A stretch of DNA of 64,000 nt from Vibrio ichthyoenteri ATCC 700023 (GCF_000222605.1 NZ_AFWF01000003.1:36744-100743); one strand, 5' to 3'. Positions 1 through 10,900 are shown, numbered from the stretch's first letter. Notes: a model not told the origin generated them from the sequence alone. A program made the numbers and translations.

Positions 1-170
1 GCATAAACTGGGATTGAAGAAAGGGCAGCAGCGCGTTGCATAAAACCAAAACTAGGGGTTAAACCACCTAAAGCAAGTGACGAGCACAGCTCGATACGAT
101 CGGTGCCACCAGCAATTGCTTGATGAAGAGACTCTAAGTTATCAATACAAACTTCAATTTGGTAAGTCAT
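1..170 (-). CDS. cutC: CutC family protein, N-terminal part (runs off the window)
   Basis: Reading the minus strand from the ATG at 170 gives an open frame to the window edge, starting [19 protein letters not shown] and continuing with a [20 protein letters not shown] segment. The DRIELC and GGLTPS pattern after an N-terminal EVC strand is the start of the CutC TIM-barrel family, linked to copper homeostasis in E. coli (the role is disputed). Only about 56 residues are present, so the C-terminal three quarters lie outside. The tRNA-Tyr pair is upstream on the same strand, separated by a terminator hairpin, so cutC probably has its own promoter between about 180 and 320. Confidence 0.8.
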   Translation of the reverse strand, partial: MTYQIEVCIDNLESLHQAIAGGTDRIELCSSLALGGLTPSFGFMQRAAALSSIPVY

Positions 171-326
171 AGCAAGGACTCAAGTAATTAAGACCTTAAT
201 ATTTTAACTGAGCGCAGAGCATTGAATAGGGTAAAGATAAGCGATTGGCTTTCCCTGTTATTTTTTATGCATATTAGTTTGTGAGTCGGGGGGGGAGGAA
301 GATCAGTTATTGGTGCTCTAGATATG

Positions 327-355
327 AAAAAAGCCAGCTCAATGAGCTGGCTTTT
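327..355 (-). terminator. Rho-independent terminator of the tRNA-Tyr operon
   Basis: A perfect stem AGCCAGCTCA/TGAGCTGGCT is flanked by A and T runs, so it could act in both directions. It lies just downstream (minus strand) of the second tRNA-Tyr gene and upstream of cutC. Confidence 0.8.
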
Positions 356-363
356 AAGCAATA

Positions 364-448
<85 letters not shown>

Positions 449-545
449 AGGGTGTTTTCTTACTCTTCGCAAAGTAAGCTTAAATGAGGTTTTCCCAACA
501 CATTCATTCAAGTTGCTCTCATACTCTAATCAAGCAGAGAAAATA

Positions 546-630
<85 letters not shown>

Positions 631-687
631 AGGGTATTTTTATACTTAAAAGAAGTTTTCCCAACGCATCTCTCAAGTTCGGAGCGC

Positions 688-715
688 ATCATAGCAAACT
701 CCTAAATACTGTAAA
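688..715 (-). promoter_or_regulatory. Promoter of the tandem tRNA-Tyr genes
   Basis: On the minus strand TTTACA (715-710) and TATGAT (693-688) are separated by 16 bp. A GC-rich GCGCTCC discriminator follows. That arrangement is typical of stringently controlled stable-RNA promoters. Transcription would start about 50 nt before the first tRNA. Confidence 0.7.
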
Positions 716-902
716 GCGTTTTTCTTCTGATTTTGAGTTGAATGGTGTCTTTTTGGACAAAGACGCCTGTAATTGAACGTTTTACTAGCAATTGAGGTGA
801 TCTTTAATTGCGATAGAGGTTAGAGGATTTACATTCCTTGACGTTTCTGGGGCGTAATTATGGGTAAAATAACCTTAGATATTTCTGGAAGAATACATAG
901 CA

Positions 903-1979
903 ATGAAAAATAAACTGATTCTAAGCTTACTCGCTGCCTCTATTTTAAGCGCTTCGCCTGCAACCTTTGCTCGAGGGCCACAAGGTTCGCAAGCCGTTAC
1001 TGTAGTGACTGAACAAGTCCAAACCCACCAAGTTTCTCAATCACTTTCGTTAGTGGGTAAATTAGAAGCGGCTCAATCGGTAATGGTATCGCCAGAAACC
1101 ACCGGTAAGGTGGAAATGATAGCAGTCAAAGCTAATCAGGAAGTCAAGAAAGGCCAGCTGCTGATCCAACTTAATGATGATAAAGCGCGAGCGTCAGTGA
1201 AAGAAGCGCAGGCGTATTTAAAAGATGAACAACGTAAGCTGAAAGAGTTTGAGCGCTTGGTTAAGCGCAACGCTATTACTCAAACGGAAATCGATGCGCA
1301 AAAAACCAATGTAGAGATTGCTCAGGCGCGTCTTGATGCGGCCAATGCCAATTTAAAAGATTTGCACATTAGCGCGCCGTTTGCGGGCACCATCGGCTTT
1401 ATTGATTTTAGCCGCGGAAAAATGGTTTCTGCAGGAACAGAGTTACTCTCACTAGATGATCTTTCGGTAATGCAGTTGGATCTGCAAGTACCAGAGCGTT
1501 ACCTCGCTAAGATTGAGCAAGGCATGTTAGTTACCGCGATGAGCAGCGCTTGGGACAGCCAAGTGTTCCAAGGTGAAGTGGTGGGGATTGATTCTCGTAT
1601 TAACCAAGAAACGCTCAATTTGCGTGTCCGCATTAATTTCCAGAATAACGATTTAAAACTTAAACCAGGCATGCTGGTTTCGGCTGATATGGATTTTCCT
1701 GCGATTAACGCACCGATTATTCCGGTACAAGCATTGGAATACTCAGGTACTAAGCGCTACGTCTATGTGGTTGGTGAGGATAATCAAGCGAAACGTACGC
1801 AAGTCTTCTTGGGCGCTCGTGTAGAGAACCAAGTTGTGATCACTGAAGGGCTAAATATTGGCGATAAAATTGTGGTGCAAGGTATCGTGAATATGCGTGA
1901 TGGCGCGAAAGTGAAAGAACAAGGCAGTGCAGCAAAGCCAGCAGCGACCAAAGAGCTACCAGCAAAAGGTGACAAGTAA
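903..1979 (+). CDS. RND efflux periplasmic adaptor (membrane fusion protein)
   Basis: 358 residues. A signal peptide (MKNKLILSLLAASIL... to about residue 24) is followed by a barrel-sandwich/lipoyl half (LVGKLEAAQSVMVSPETTGKV), an alpha-hairpin (about 95-150, ending with ISAPFAGTIGF), a beta-barrel (about 180-260) and a membrane-proximal domain. This is the HlyD/MFP type of adaptor that links an inner-membrane RND pump to TolC. There is no lipobox cysteine, so it is probably a soluble or N-terminally anchored periplasmic protein. The stop codon overlaps the pump start (TAATG), indicating coupled translation. No outer-membrane channel gene is nearby, so the system probably uses a TolC encoded elsewhere. 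Substrates cannot be read from the sequence. Confidence 0.92.
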   Translation: MKNKLILSLLAASILSASPATFARGPQGSQAVTVVTEQVQTHQVSQSLSLVGKLEAAQSVMVSPETTGKVEMIAVKANQEVKKGQLLIQLNDDKARASVKEAQAYLKDEQRKLKEFERLVKRNAITQTEIDAQKTNVEIAQARLDAANANLKDLHISAPFAGTIGFIDFSRGKMVSAGTELLSLDDLSVMQLDLQVPERYLAKIEQGMLVTAMSSAWDSQVFQGEVVGIDSRINQETLNLRVRINFQNNDLKLKPGMLVSADMDFPAINAPIIPVQALEYSGTKRYVYVVGEDNQAKRTQVFLGARVENQVVITEGLNIGDKIVVQGIVNMRDGAKVKEQGSAAKPAATKELPAKGDK

Positions 1980-4900
1980 TGTGGTTGTCTGATGTTTCTG
2001 TAAAACGGCCGGTATCGGCACTCGTTCTCAGCTTGTTGCTGTGTGTATTTGGTATTGTGTCCTTTTCCAAATTGGCGGTTCGAGAAATGCCGGATATCGA
2101 AAATCCGGTAGTGTCGATCAGTACGCGCTATGACGGTGCATCGGCAACCATCATCGAAAGCCAAATTACCTCCTCACTGGAAGATCAGTTGTCGGGGATC
2201 AGTGGTATTGATGAAATATCATCCACCACCCGTAATGGCATGTCGCGCATTACCATTACCTTTGATCTGGGTTACGACTTGAATACCGGTGTGAGTGATG
2301 TGCGTGATGCCGTTGCTCGTGCACAGCGATCATTGCCAGAAGAAGCCGACGACCCGATTGTGTATAAAAACAATGGCTCGGGCGAAGCGTCGCTGTACAT
2401 CAACTTAAGTTCTTCAGATCTCGACCGAACGCAGTTAACAGACTACGTCGAGCGAGTATTGATGGATCGCTTTAGCTTGATTTCAGGGGTGAGCTCGGTT
2501 GATATCTCTGGTGGCTTGTACAAGGTCATGTATGTGAAGTTAAAGCCTGAGTTGATGGCAGGACGTGGCGTGACCACCTCAGACATCTCTCAAGCGCTGC
2601 GCAGTGAAAACTTAGAGAGCCCGGGCGGCGAAGTACGTAACGACCAAACTGTTATGTCGGTCCGTACTGCTCGCACCTACAAAACCGCACAAGATTTTGA
2701 GTACCTTGTTGTCCGTCGTGCGAGCGACAACACTCCGATTTATCTAAAAGATATTGCGGACGTTTACATCGGTGCGGAAAACGAAAATTCGACCTTTAAG
2801 AGTGATGGTGTTGTTAACGTCAGTTTAGGTATCGTGCCACAATCGGATGCCAACCCACTTGAAGTCGCGAAGCTGGTACACAAAGAAGTCGATACTGTTC
2901 AGCAATTTCTACCAAGCGGCACTCGCCTCGCGGTGGATTATGACTCGACCGTGTTTATTGAACGTTCAATTGCAGAAGTGTACAGCACGCTATTTATCAC
3001 CGGTGGTTTGGTCATTTTAGTACTGTATATCTTTATTGGTCAGGCTCGTGCGACCTTGATTCCTGCCGTTACCGTGCCGGTTTCCCTAATTTCCTCTTTT
3101 ATTGCGGCCTATTTCTTTGGCTTTTCGATCAACCTCATCACTTTAATGGCTTTGATCCTTTCGATTGGTCTCGTCGTGGATGATGCCATCGTGGTGGTGG
3201 AAAATATCTTCCACCATATTGAACGTGGCGAAAAACCCTTGTTGGCTGCCTACAAAGGGACACGTGAAGTTGGTTTTGCGGTGATTGCCACCACTTTGGT
3301 ATTGGTCATGGTATTCCTACCAATCTCCTTTATGGATGGCATGGTTGGTTTGCTGTTTACTGAATTCTCGGTGTTGTTGGCAATGTCTGTGATTTTCTCT
3401 TCACTGATTGCATTAACGTTGACGCCAGTGTTGGGCAGTAAAATTCTTAAAGCTAATGTAAAACCGAACCGTTTTAACTTGTTCATTGAGCGTTTATTTG
3501 GCCGTTTAGAACAGAGTTATCGCAACCTGCTCACCGCGGCTTTGAAAGCGAAATGGGCGGCGCCGGTGGTGATATTGGCTTGTATGGGAGGCAGTTATGG
3601 CTTGATGCAACAAGTACCATCACAGCTTACTCCAAGTGAAGACCGTGGCGTTATTTTTGCCTTTGTACGCGGCGCGGATGCAACCAGTTACAACCGTATG
3701 TCTGCCAATATGGATATTGTGGAAGAGCGCCTAATGCCTTTACTCGGTCAGGGGTTCCTCAAGTCATTCAGTATCCAGACGCCTGCATTTGGCGGCATGG
3801 CAGGTGACCAGACTGGTTTTGTTATCATGATTTTGGATGATTGGAACGATCGTTCAGTGACGGCTCAGGAAGCCCTAGGTGAGGTACGTAAAGCGCTGTC
3901 CGGCATCGCCGATGTCCGTGCTTTTCCGTTTACGCCAGGCTTTAGAGGTGGGTCGAGTGAGCCGGTACAATTTGTTTTAGGTGGTGCGGATTACCAAGAA
4001 CTTAAAGAGTGGTCGGAAAAACTTAAAATATTGGCAGAAGATTCTCCCTTTATGGAAGGTGCGGAAATCAACTACTCAGAGAAAACCCCAGAACTATTGG
4101 TGACGGTGGATAAGCAGCGCGCAGCCGAATTGGGCATTAGTGTTTCTGAGATTTCTAATACCTTAGAAGTGATGTTAGGGGGTAAGCGTGAAACGACCTT
4201 TGTTGAGCGTGGTGAAGAGTACGATGTTTACTTGCGTGGTGATGAGAATAGCTTTGGCAATGCCGCTGATTTGACGCAAATTTATATGCGTACGGCTTCG
4301 GGTGAGTTAGTCACGTTAGACGCGGTCACGAAGATTGAAGAAGTGGCTTCATCGGTACGTTTGTCTCACTACAACAAACAAAAAGCAGTGACGTTATCTG
4401 CCAACCTTTCTGATGGCTACACACTGGGTGATGCGTTGGATTATTTGGACCAACAAGCGATTGAGTTGCTGCCAAATGATATTAGCGTGAGCTATTCAGG
4501 TGAATCGAAAGATTACAAAGAGAACCAATCAAGTGTGATGGTGGTATTTGGTTTGGCGTTGTTGGTGGCTTATTTGGTCTTGGCTGCGCAGTTTGAAAGC
4601 TTTATTAACCCGCTGGTGGTGATGTTTACGGTACCCATGGGTGTATTTGGTGGCTTCTTTGGACTATTTGTTATGGACCAAGGTTTCAACATCTACAGCC
4701 AGATTGGCATGATTATGTTGATTGGTATGGTAACCAAAAATGGTATCTTGATTGTTGAATTTGCCAACCAATTGCGTGACCGTGGTTTGGAATTTGAAAA
4801 GGCGATTATTGATGCCTCTGCGCGTCGTTTACGCCCAATTTTGATGACGGCATTTACTACGTTAGCAGGTGCAATTCCATTAATCTTATCAACCGGTGCT

Positions 4901-5107
4901 GGCTATGAAAGCCGAGTCGCGGTGGGTACCGTTATCTTCTTTGGTATGGCTTTTGCGACCTTGATAACCTTGTTTGTTATTCCAGCGATGTATCGCTTGA
5001 TCTCCGCGAGCACTCAAGCGCCAGGTCATGTGGAAGCGGAACTGAACAAAGAACTTAACCATGATTTCAAAGGGCGAACCTCACACGGTGAGCTTAGCGA
5101 ACACTAA
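1979..5107 (+). CDS. RND family multidrug efflux permease
   Basis: 1042 residues, the usual size for an HAE-1 proton (or sodium)/drug antiporter. The first TM segment follows KRPVSALVLSLLL. The large periplasmic loop comes next, then TM4 with SIGLVVDDAIVVVEN near residue 400, holding the two aspartates of the proton relay. The second half repeats the fold and ends with TM helices including GTVIFFGMAFATLITLFVIPAMY. The N-terminal MPDIENPVVSISTRYDGAS is closest in style to the MexK/MdtC/VexF-like branch of Vibrio pumps, but I cannot assign a specific vex/vme name. It would form a trimer in the inner membrane with the upstream adaptor. Confidence 0.93.
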   Translation: MWLSDVSVKRPVSALVLSLLLCVFGIVSFSKLAVREMPDIENPVVSISTRYDGASATIIESQITSSLEDQLSGISGIDEISSTTRNGMSRITITFDLGYDLNTGVSDVRDAVARAQRSLPEEADDPIVYKNNGSGEASLYINLSSSDLDRTQLTDYVERVLMDRFSLISGVSSVDISGGLYKVMYVKLKPELMAGRGVTTSDISQALRSENLESPGGEVRNDQTVMSVRTARTYKTAQDFEYLVVRRASDNTPIYLKDIADVYIGAENENSTFKSDGVVNVSLGIVPQSDANPLEVAKLVHKEVDTVQQFLPSGTRLAVDYDSTVFIERSIAEVYSTLFITGGLVILVLYIFIGQARATLIPAVTVPVSLISSFIAAYFFGFSINLITLMALILSIGLVVDDAIVVVENIFHHIERGEKPLLAAYKGTREVGFAVIATTLVLVMVFLPISFMDGMVGLLFTEFSVLLAMSVIFSSLIALTLTPVLGSKILKANVKPNRFNLFIERLFGRLEQSYRNLLTAALKAKWAAPVVILACMGGSYGLMQQVPSQLTPSEDRGVIFAFVRGADATSYNRMSANMDIVEERLMPLLGQGFLKSFSIQTPAFGGMAGDQTGFVIMILDDWNDRSVTAQEALGEVRKALSGIADVRAFPFTPGFRGGSSEPVQFVLGGADYQELKEWSEKLKILAEDSPFMEGAEINYSEKTPELLVTVDKQRAAELGISVSEISNTLEVMLGGKRETTFVERGEEYDVYLRGDENSFGNAADLTQIYMRTASGELVTLDAVTKIEEVASSVRLSHYNKQKAVTLSANLSDGYTLGDALDYLDQQAIELLPNDISVSYSGESKDYKENQSSVMVVFGLALLVAYLVLAAQFESFINPLVVMFTVPMGVFGGFFGLFVMDQGFNIYSQIGMIMLIGMVTKNGILIVEFANQLRDRGLEFEKAIIDASARRLRPILMTAFTTLAGAIPLILSTGAGYESRVAVGTVIFFGMAFATLITLFVIPAMYRLISASTQAPGHVEAELNKELNHDFKGRTSHGELSEH

Positions 5108-5125
5108 AACGCTTTGAGCTGATAA

Positions 5126-5156
5126 TAAAAAACCGAGGCAATGCCTCGGTTTTTCT
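5126..5156. terminator. Bidirectional terminator between RND operon and yebG
   Basis: AAAAAACCGAGGCATTGCCTCGG-type hairpin (stem CCGAGGCA/TGCCTCGG) flanked by A and T runs, between two convergent genes. Confidence 0.85.
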
Positions 5157-5207
5157 ATTTATATGCAGTCACGATGTAAGCTGGACGTGGCACGAAAAAA
5201 TCCGAGC

Positions 5208-5528
5208 TTACGCAGCGTCTTCTTCTTGTTCGTCTTGCTCGATATCAGTTTCAACATCGGCAACCGCTTCAATCTTCTTTGCTTTCTTTGGTGCTGGACG
5301 ACGTTTTGCACCAATAGCGTAAAGCAATTCATCTTTGTTCTGCGCTAGGAACATCGCTAAGTCTTCTTGCTTAGCTTCGTCTTCTAAAATGTCACTTTTA
5401 CCTAGTAGTGCAAACAGCTCGTCTGCTGTATCCAGCATTTTGTCATAAGCATCCGCTTCCGCTTTAGAGGCAAAAGTCATTTTCTCTTCTCCGTTGCGTT
5501 CTACTACGTATTTTACGATTACAGCCAT
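5208..5528 (-). CDS. yebG: YebG family SOS-regulated protein
   Basis: 106 residues, starting MAVIVKYVVERNGEEKMTF, with a DAYDKMLDTADELFALL segment and an acidic C-terminal tail (DVETDIEQDEQEEDAA). E. coli YebG is 96 residues and is a DNA-damage-inducible protein of unclear biochemical role. The start is supported by an AGAGGAAC Shine-Dalgarno just upstream. A LexA-like palindrome lies about 35-50 bp before the start, so SOS control is probably conserved. The basic KRRPAPKKAKK stretch before the acidic tail might contact nucleic acid; that is inference. Confidence 0.9.
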   Translation of the reverse strand: MAVIVKYVVERNGEEKMTFASKAEADAYDKMLDTADELFALLGKSDILEDEAKQEDLAMFLAQNKDELLYAIGAKRRPAPKKAKKIEAVADVETDIEQDEQEEDAA

Positions 5529-5561
5529 GGTTGTTCCTCTAGCTCTAATGAATGTTCAATT

Positions 5562-5579
5562 ACTGGCTGTTTATACAGT
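5562..5579 (-). promoter_or_regulatory. LexA box upstream of yebG
   Basis: The minus strand reads ACTGTATAAACAGCCAGT, that is CTGT-N8-CCAG, one mismatch from the gammaproteobacterial consensus CTGT-N8-ACAG. Position (about 35-50 bp before the ATG) and gene identity agree with SOS control. Confidence 0.7.
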
Positions 5580-5779
5580 TTTTAACCAAATAAGTCTAGA
5601 TGACAGCTCAAAAGTGCGACTTAGATGCTCACCATGTGTGCCATTGTAGGCCACGGTTACGTGGAGTTTTGTGCGCAAACTCGATTCTAGTTGAAGCTGT
5701 ATAGGAAGTGTTCGACGCCCTCATCGTTCACTACATCACTGCGTTATTGACGGGATAGCACAGCATCGGGCTTGCTGTT

Positions 5780-6679
5780 TTATTGCCCCGACTGATCCCA
5801 GTGATGGCAAAATTCAATAAAGCGTTTTAGCAGTGGATTTTGATACTTCTCTTTATGTACCAGCAACCAAAAGCGTCGCTTCATATCGAGCGGTAGATCG
5901 ATACAAACCACTCGACCATCGTTTATTGCCGGTTCTGCCGCAAGGCGCGACAAACAGGCTAAGCCTAAACCGGCAGAGACGCAGTTGATCAATGCTTCGG
6001 TGGTATTCAATTGGAACGCTTCCTGCCAATGCTCGATGCGTGGGGCGATGGCACGTAAGAAGAACTCCCGCGATCCGGAGCCTGCTTCACGTAGAATCCA
6101 ATCGCTGTTTTCCAGATCACTCACGGCTGGGGTAGCCATGTTTGCGAGTGGAGAGTCTGGACTACAAATAATGCACATTTCATCTTGGCTAAACTGCGTT
6201 GAGATCAATTCTGGATGCAGGGTTTTACCTTCAATAAGCGCAAGATCGAGTTCGTAGTCGACCAGCTTTTCGCAAATGAGTGCAGAGTTAGAAATAAAGA
6301 GACTTTGTGCTTGGTGGCCACTTTGCTGACGAAAAGCACTGAGCAAATAGGGCGCGACTTGGTTGCCAATGGTATCACTGGCTCCAATTCTCAGTTGACC
6401 GGTTAGGGTTGAATCATCGTCGAGTAATTGTTCAATATCTTGTGCACGATGCAGCAGTTCATCGACCAAAGGTAGTAACTTTTGTCCCTCTTGGTTGAGG
6501 ACTAAGCGCTTGTTAACGCGGTCAAACAATGAGTGCCCGAGCTGTTTTTCTAGTTCCGCTAGCGACATGCTCACCGCGGCTTTTGAGAGGAACAGTGATT
6601 CCGCCGCTTCGGTTAAAGTGTCGCAGTGATTGATGGTGGAAAAAACTTTGAGCTGCTTTAATGAAATATTAACGGCCAT
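5780..6679 (-). CDS. LysR family transcriptional regulator
   Basis: 299 residues. The N-terminal winged HTH (about 1-65) is MAVNISLKQLKVFSTINHCD... with AAESLFLSKAAVSMSLAELE as the recognition region. The rest is a LysR substrate-binding domain (about 90-295). It is divergent from the TDT transporter at 6814, with two palindromes in the 134-bp gap, so it probably controls that gene and itself. The effector cannot be predicted. The N-terminus resembles YeiE/CysB-like regulators only in general terms. Confidence 0.88.
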   Translation of the reverse strand: MAVNISLKQLKVFSTINHCDTLTEAAESLFLSKAAVSMSLAELEKQLGHSLFDRVNKRLVLNQEGQKLLPLVDELLHRAQDIEQLLDDDSTLTGQLRIGASDTIGNQVAPYLLSAFRQQSGHQAQSLFISNSALICEKLVDYELDLALIEGKTLHPELISTQFSQDEMCIICSPDSPLANMATPAVSDLENSDWILREAGSGSREFFLRAIAPRIEHWQEAFQLNTTEALINCVSAGLGLACLSRLAAEPAINDGRVVCIDLPLDMKRRFWLLVHKEKYQNPLLKRFIEFCHHWDQSGQ

Positions 6680-6724
6680 AAAGGAGTGAACTTCGTTAGT
6701 TAAAAGATGTTGTTTAGTATTATT

Positions 6725-6758
6725 GAACAGTTGTTCTAAATAATTAGATATATCTTAA
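6725..6758. promoter_or_regulatory. Two palindromes in the LysR/TDT divergent promoter
   Basis: GAACAGTTGTTC (6725-6736, GAACA-N2-TGTTC) and TTAGATATATCTTAA (6744-6758, perfect core AGATATATCT) are 7 bp apart, between the two divergent start codons. Dyads of this kind are expected for LysR recognition and activation sites; assignment to this regulator is inference. Confidence 0.4.
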
Positions 6759-6813
6759 CATAGTGCAAGCGTAGAATGGCGCCATAATAAAGAGATTGAG
6801 TGGAGTGTGAGCC

Positions 6814-7788
6814 ATGATCACAGCAACAAAAGCAAAAGTATTCGGAGCGCCAACCCCAATGGCTGGTCTTGCACTAGGCATTGCAAGTCTGGGTTGGTGT
6901 TGGGAGAACGCTGCCAACTTGAATGGTGTTGGTCAAATGAGCGGCGCAGCGATAGCGTCGATCTTGCTGGTGATCCTCGCGGTAAAATTTTTCTTTCATC
7001 GCCATCTTCTGGCGCAAGATTTAGCTCACCCTGTTGTTGGTAGTGTCGTGCCGACGTTTGCAATGGCGACGATGGTAGTGTCAAATGCGCTCGGTCATTT
7101 TTCTCCTTGGGCGGGTGATGCTTTGTGGCTGTTTGCGGTTGCGCTGCATATTGGCTTTTTAATCAGCTTTGTTTATCACCGCTCACAAGCATTTGAACTT
7201 CATCATATGGTGCCAAGTTGGTTTGTTCCACCTGTGGGTATCGTGGTGGCGGATGTCTCTTTTTCTGGTAACCCACACTTGGCTTTTATCGCCCAAGGTA
7301 CTTTGATTTTTGGTCTAGCGGCTTATGCAGTGATGTTGCCAGCCATGCTTTACCGTTTGATTTTTGCTCAAGAAATTCCTGATGCAGCGAAACCAACATT
7401 GGCCATTATGGCGGCGCCAGCAAGCCTTTCATTAGCGGGTTACCTAAGTGTGACTAGTGATCCTTCACCAGTGATCATCGGTGTACTATTTGGTATTGCC
7501 GTATTGATGACCGTGGTGATTTATCTGGCTTTTATCAAATTGATGCGTTTGCCTTTTAGCGCCGGCTTTGCTGCATTTACCTTCCCTATGGTGATCGGTT
7601 CGACTGCGCTGTTTAAATTAAGCGCTTGGATGCACAACATCGATGTGGCCGATCATTATGTGGCTCAAGTGCATGGCTTGGCATTGGTTGAACTTTGGAT
7701 TGCCACCGTTGTTGTTGGTTATGTCGCCGTACGTTACTTCCATTTCTATCAACCACATAAAGTGATAATGCGTCGCGGAGACAAATAA
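6814..7788 (+). CDS. TDT (TehA/SLAC1) family membrane transporter
   Basis: 324 residues made almost entirely of hydrophobic helices, about ten TM segments. The N-terminus TPMAGLALGIASLGWCWEN and the mid-protein HHMVPSWFVPPVGIVVADVS are characteristic of the tellurite-resistance/dicarboxylate transporter family, which includes E. coli TehA and plant SLAC1 anion channels. It is probably an inner-membrane anion channel or carrier; whether it confers tellurite resistance is unknown. Start ATG follows a TGGAGTG Shine-Dalgarno. It is divergent from, and probably controlled by, the LysR gene at 5780-6679. Confidence 0.87.
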   Translation: MITATKAKVFGAPTPMAGLALGIASLGWCWENAANLNGVGQMSGAAIASILLVILAVKFFFHRHLLAQDLAHPVVGSVVPTFAMATMVVSNALGHFSPWAGDALWLFAVALHIGFLISFVYHRSQAFELHHMVPSWFVPPVGIVVADVSFSGNPHLAFIAQGTLIFGLAAYAVMLPAMLYRLIFAQEIPDAAKPTLAIMAAPASLSLAGYLSVTSDPSPVIIGVLFGIAVLMTVVIYLAFIKLMRLPFSAGFAAFTFPMVIGSTALFKLSAWMHNIDVADHYVAQVHGLALVELWIATVVVGYVAVRYFHFYQPHKVIMRRGDK

Positions 7789-7836
7789 ACAAGCCAACGC
7801 TCCATCCTTAATGTGTTAGCACTCATTGATCTCCCT

Positions 7837-7878
7837 AAACCAAGAGTGAAGCGATAAATTTGCTCTTGGTTTATTTGT
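7837..7878 (+). terminator. Terminator after the TDT transporter gene
   Basis: Inverted repeat AAACCAAGAG (7837-7846) and CTCTTGGTTT (7863-7872), with a T-rich tail. Confidence 0.65.
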
Positions 7879-7996
7879 TTTCATGCTTTGGGTAAATAAG
7901 CGACAACAGCACGCAAACACACGTCAAATCGGCAGTAAATTTAGGGTAGTTATGCTAGGCTCGATTCAGTTTTGCTAACTATTTTGAGCGTCTATT

Positions 7997-10900
7997 TTGT
8001 TTACTGTTTATCATTCCAATCAAGTCGATGTACTGAAATCTTTGCTGGTTGAGTTGGTCAAGATTGACCCGCTGGAAAACCCATTTGAAAAAGAACAGAT
8101 ATTGGTTCAGAGCCCAGGTATGTCACAGTGGCTCAAAATGGCATTAGCAAAAGAATTTGGTGTTGCCGCTAATATCGATTTTCCACTTCCCGCGACCTTT
8201 ATTTGGAACATGTTCACTCAAGTGTTGGCGGATGTGCCGCAACGCAGTGCCTTCAATAAAGAGTCGATGAGTTGGAAGTTAATGCAAATACTACCAAGCT
8301 TGCTCGACCAAGCTGAATTTGCTCCGCTACAACGTTATCTTGATGATGACAGCGACAGCTCAAAGCTCTATCAACTGGCAGAAAAAATTGCTGATATTTT
8401 CGATGGCTACTTAGTCTATCGCCCAGAATGGATTGCGGCTTGGGAATCGGGCCAAGTCGTCGCTGAGATTGGGGATGAACATCCGTGGCAACCGATTTTG
8501 TGGCAAGCGCTGTATGATCACACTTTAGCGCTCGGCCAATCGCCGTACCATCGTGCCAATCTTTATGAGCATTTCATCGATAGCCTCGCCAATTACCAAG
8601 GTTCGTTTGACAATCTGCCTAAGCGACTGTTTGTCTTCGGCATTACCTCTTTACCTCCACGTTATATGGATGCGCTTAAAGCGCTTGGTGAGCATATCGA
8701 TGTTCACTTAATGTTTACCAACCCATGTCGTTATTACTGGGGCGAAGTGCGTGATAGAAAGTTCCTAGCGAAATTGGCGGCGAAGCAACGTAAGCATTTG
8801 GTATGGCGTGACCAACATTCAGAGATTGACGGCGAAAGCGCTCAACTGAAAGGCAGCATTGAAGACAATCTTGGCTTTGATGAGATGACTTATGACGAGC
8901 ACGGAGATGACTCAAGTGCCGATGAATTGCACACCGATGTGGTGGGCAATAGCTTACTTGCTTCGATGGGGAAGTTAGGACGTGACAACATGTATCTGCT
9001 GTCACAGTTAGAATCAAATGAGATAGAAGCCTTTGTTGATATGGGGCGTGACTCATTGTTGCAGCAATTGCAGGCCGATATCCTCAATCTTGAAGAGCAT
9101 CAAGACGATCAATTGCTGACTTCTAGCCATCATAAACAAGTAGTGCGAGCCAATGATAGCTCGGTGACACTGCATGCTTGCCACAGTCCGATGCGTGAAG
9201 TGGAAGTGCTGCACGATCAATTGCTGAGTATGTTTGATGCCGGCCCGAGCTTAAAACCACGCGATATCATCGTGATGGTGGCCGATATCAATGCTTACAG
9301 CCCTGCTATTCAAGCAGTATTTGGCAATGCGCCGGGTGAGCGATTTATTCCTTATTCCATTTCAGACCGTAGTGCCGATCAAGAAAGTCCTATTTTGGCT
9401 GCGTTTATGCAGCTACTCAACTTGGCTAATACTCGTTGTTTAGCCTCTGAACTATTAGAGCTGCTTGAGATTCCTGCAATCCTTAATCGTTTTGGTTTGA
9501 GTGAGGATGAGTTCTTACAAGCCAAAATCTGGGTGGAAGAGTCGGGTATTCGCTGGGGGCTAAACCCAGCAACAGGCGCGGAGTTTGATTTACCGGCAAT
9601 CGCGCAAAATACCTGGCAGTTTGGTATAGAACGGATGTTGCTTGGTTATGCAATGCCGGAATCAGCAGGATTGTTTGATGACGGTCAGCAATCATTGTCC
9701 CCCTACAATGAAGTGCAAGGCATGGGCGCTGAATTAGCGGGTAAGCTGGCGCACTTTGTTGAAACCGTCAGTGAATATCGTCAGCAGTTGGCAAGTTCAC
9801 ACAGTATTGATGATTGGCGTCAACTGTTGACCGCGATGTTGGATGATTTTTTTAAAGTGGAGTTGGAAGGTGAAGTGGCGCTCAAGTCGATTCGTGACAC
9901 GCTCGCCATGCTACGAGAGCAGTTAGCTGATGCCGCTTATCATGCTGAACTCGCCCCGAGTATTATTTGCCAATATCTACAAAACAAACTGTCGGGAACC
10001 CGTGTTAGCCAACGCTTCTTAGCAGGACAAGTTAACTTCTGTACCCTGATGCCAATGCGCTCGATTCCATTTAGAACCGTGTGCTTGCTGGGTATGAATG
10101 ATGGCGTTTACCCTCGCTCAATGCCGCCTGAAGGGTTTGATTTGATGAATGGTCGCACTCGTGCAGGCGACCGTTCTCGTCGTGATGATGACCGTTATCT
10201 GTTTTTAGAAGCCCTGTTGTCTGCACAGCAAACACTCTACATCAGTTACGTTGGCCGCTCGATTCAAGACAATACGGAACGAGTACCATCGGTATTGGTC
10301 TCCGAGTTATTAGAATATTGTCATCAAAACTACCGTTTAGCGGAAGATGCCGAATTGAGCTGTGATCAATCTGGCGATAAGTTGCTGGCCAATTTGCACC
10401 ACCAACATGCCATGGTGCCATTTAGCCCTGCTGCCTTTGGTTTTACTTCATCGGAAGCTGTTCAAGGGAATCCAACCAGTTACGCTAAGGAGTGGTTGCC
10501 AGCGGCCAATCGCCAAGGTCAGCGTAGTGGTGAGTTTAACCGCCAGTTAAGTGATTATCTGGCCGATGTGAGTTACCCGATCGATCTTGATTTGGTCGAG
10601 CTGCAACGTTTTTGGCGCTTACCCGTGCAGTATTTTTTCAACCGTCGCTTAAAAGTGATGTTTGAGCCGCCATTGCCGATTATGCCCGATGAAGAGCCGT
10701 TTATTTTGGATGGTTTAGAAAGCTTCCAAATTCGTGATGCTTTACTTGAGCAGCTACTTGGCGATCAACTGCAAGCAAACGCTAACCCGGAAAAAACGGT
10801 ACAAGCTTTCGTCGCTCAGCAGCGAGCACAGGGGAAATTACCCGTGGGCGCTTTTGGCGATATTGAATTTGAGACCAACCGCGTGCAAGCGGAGCAACTG

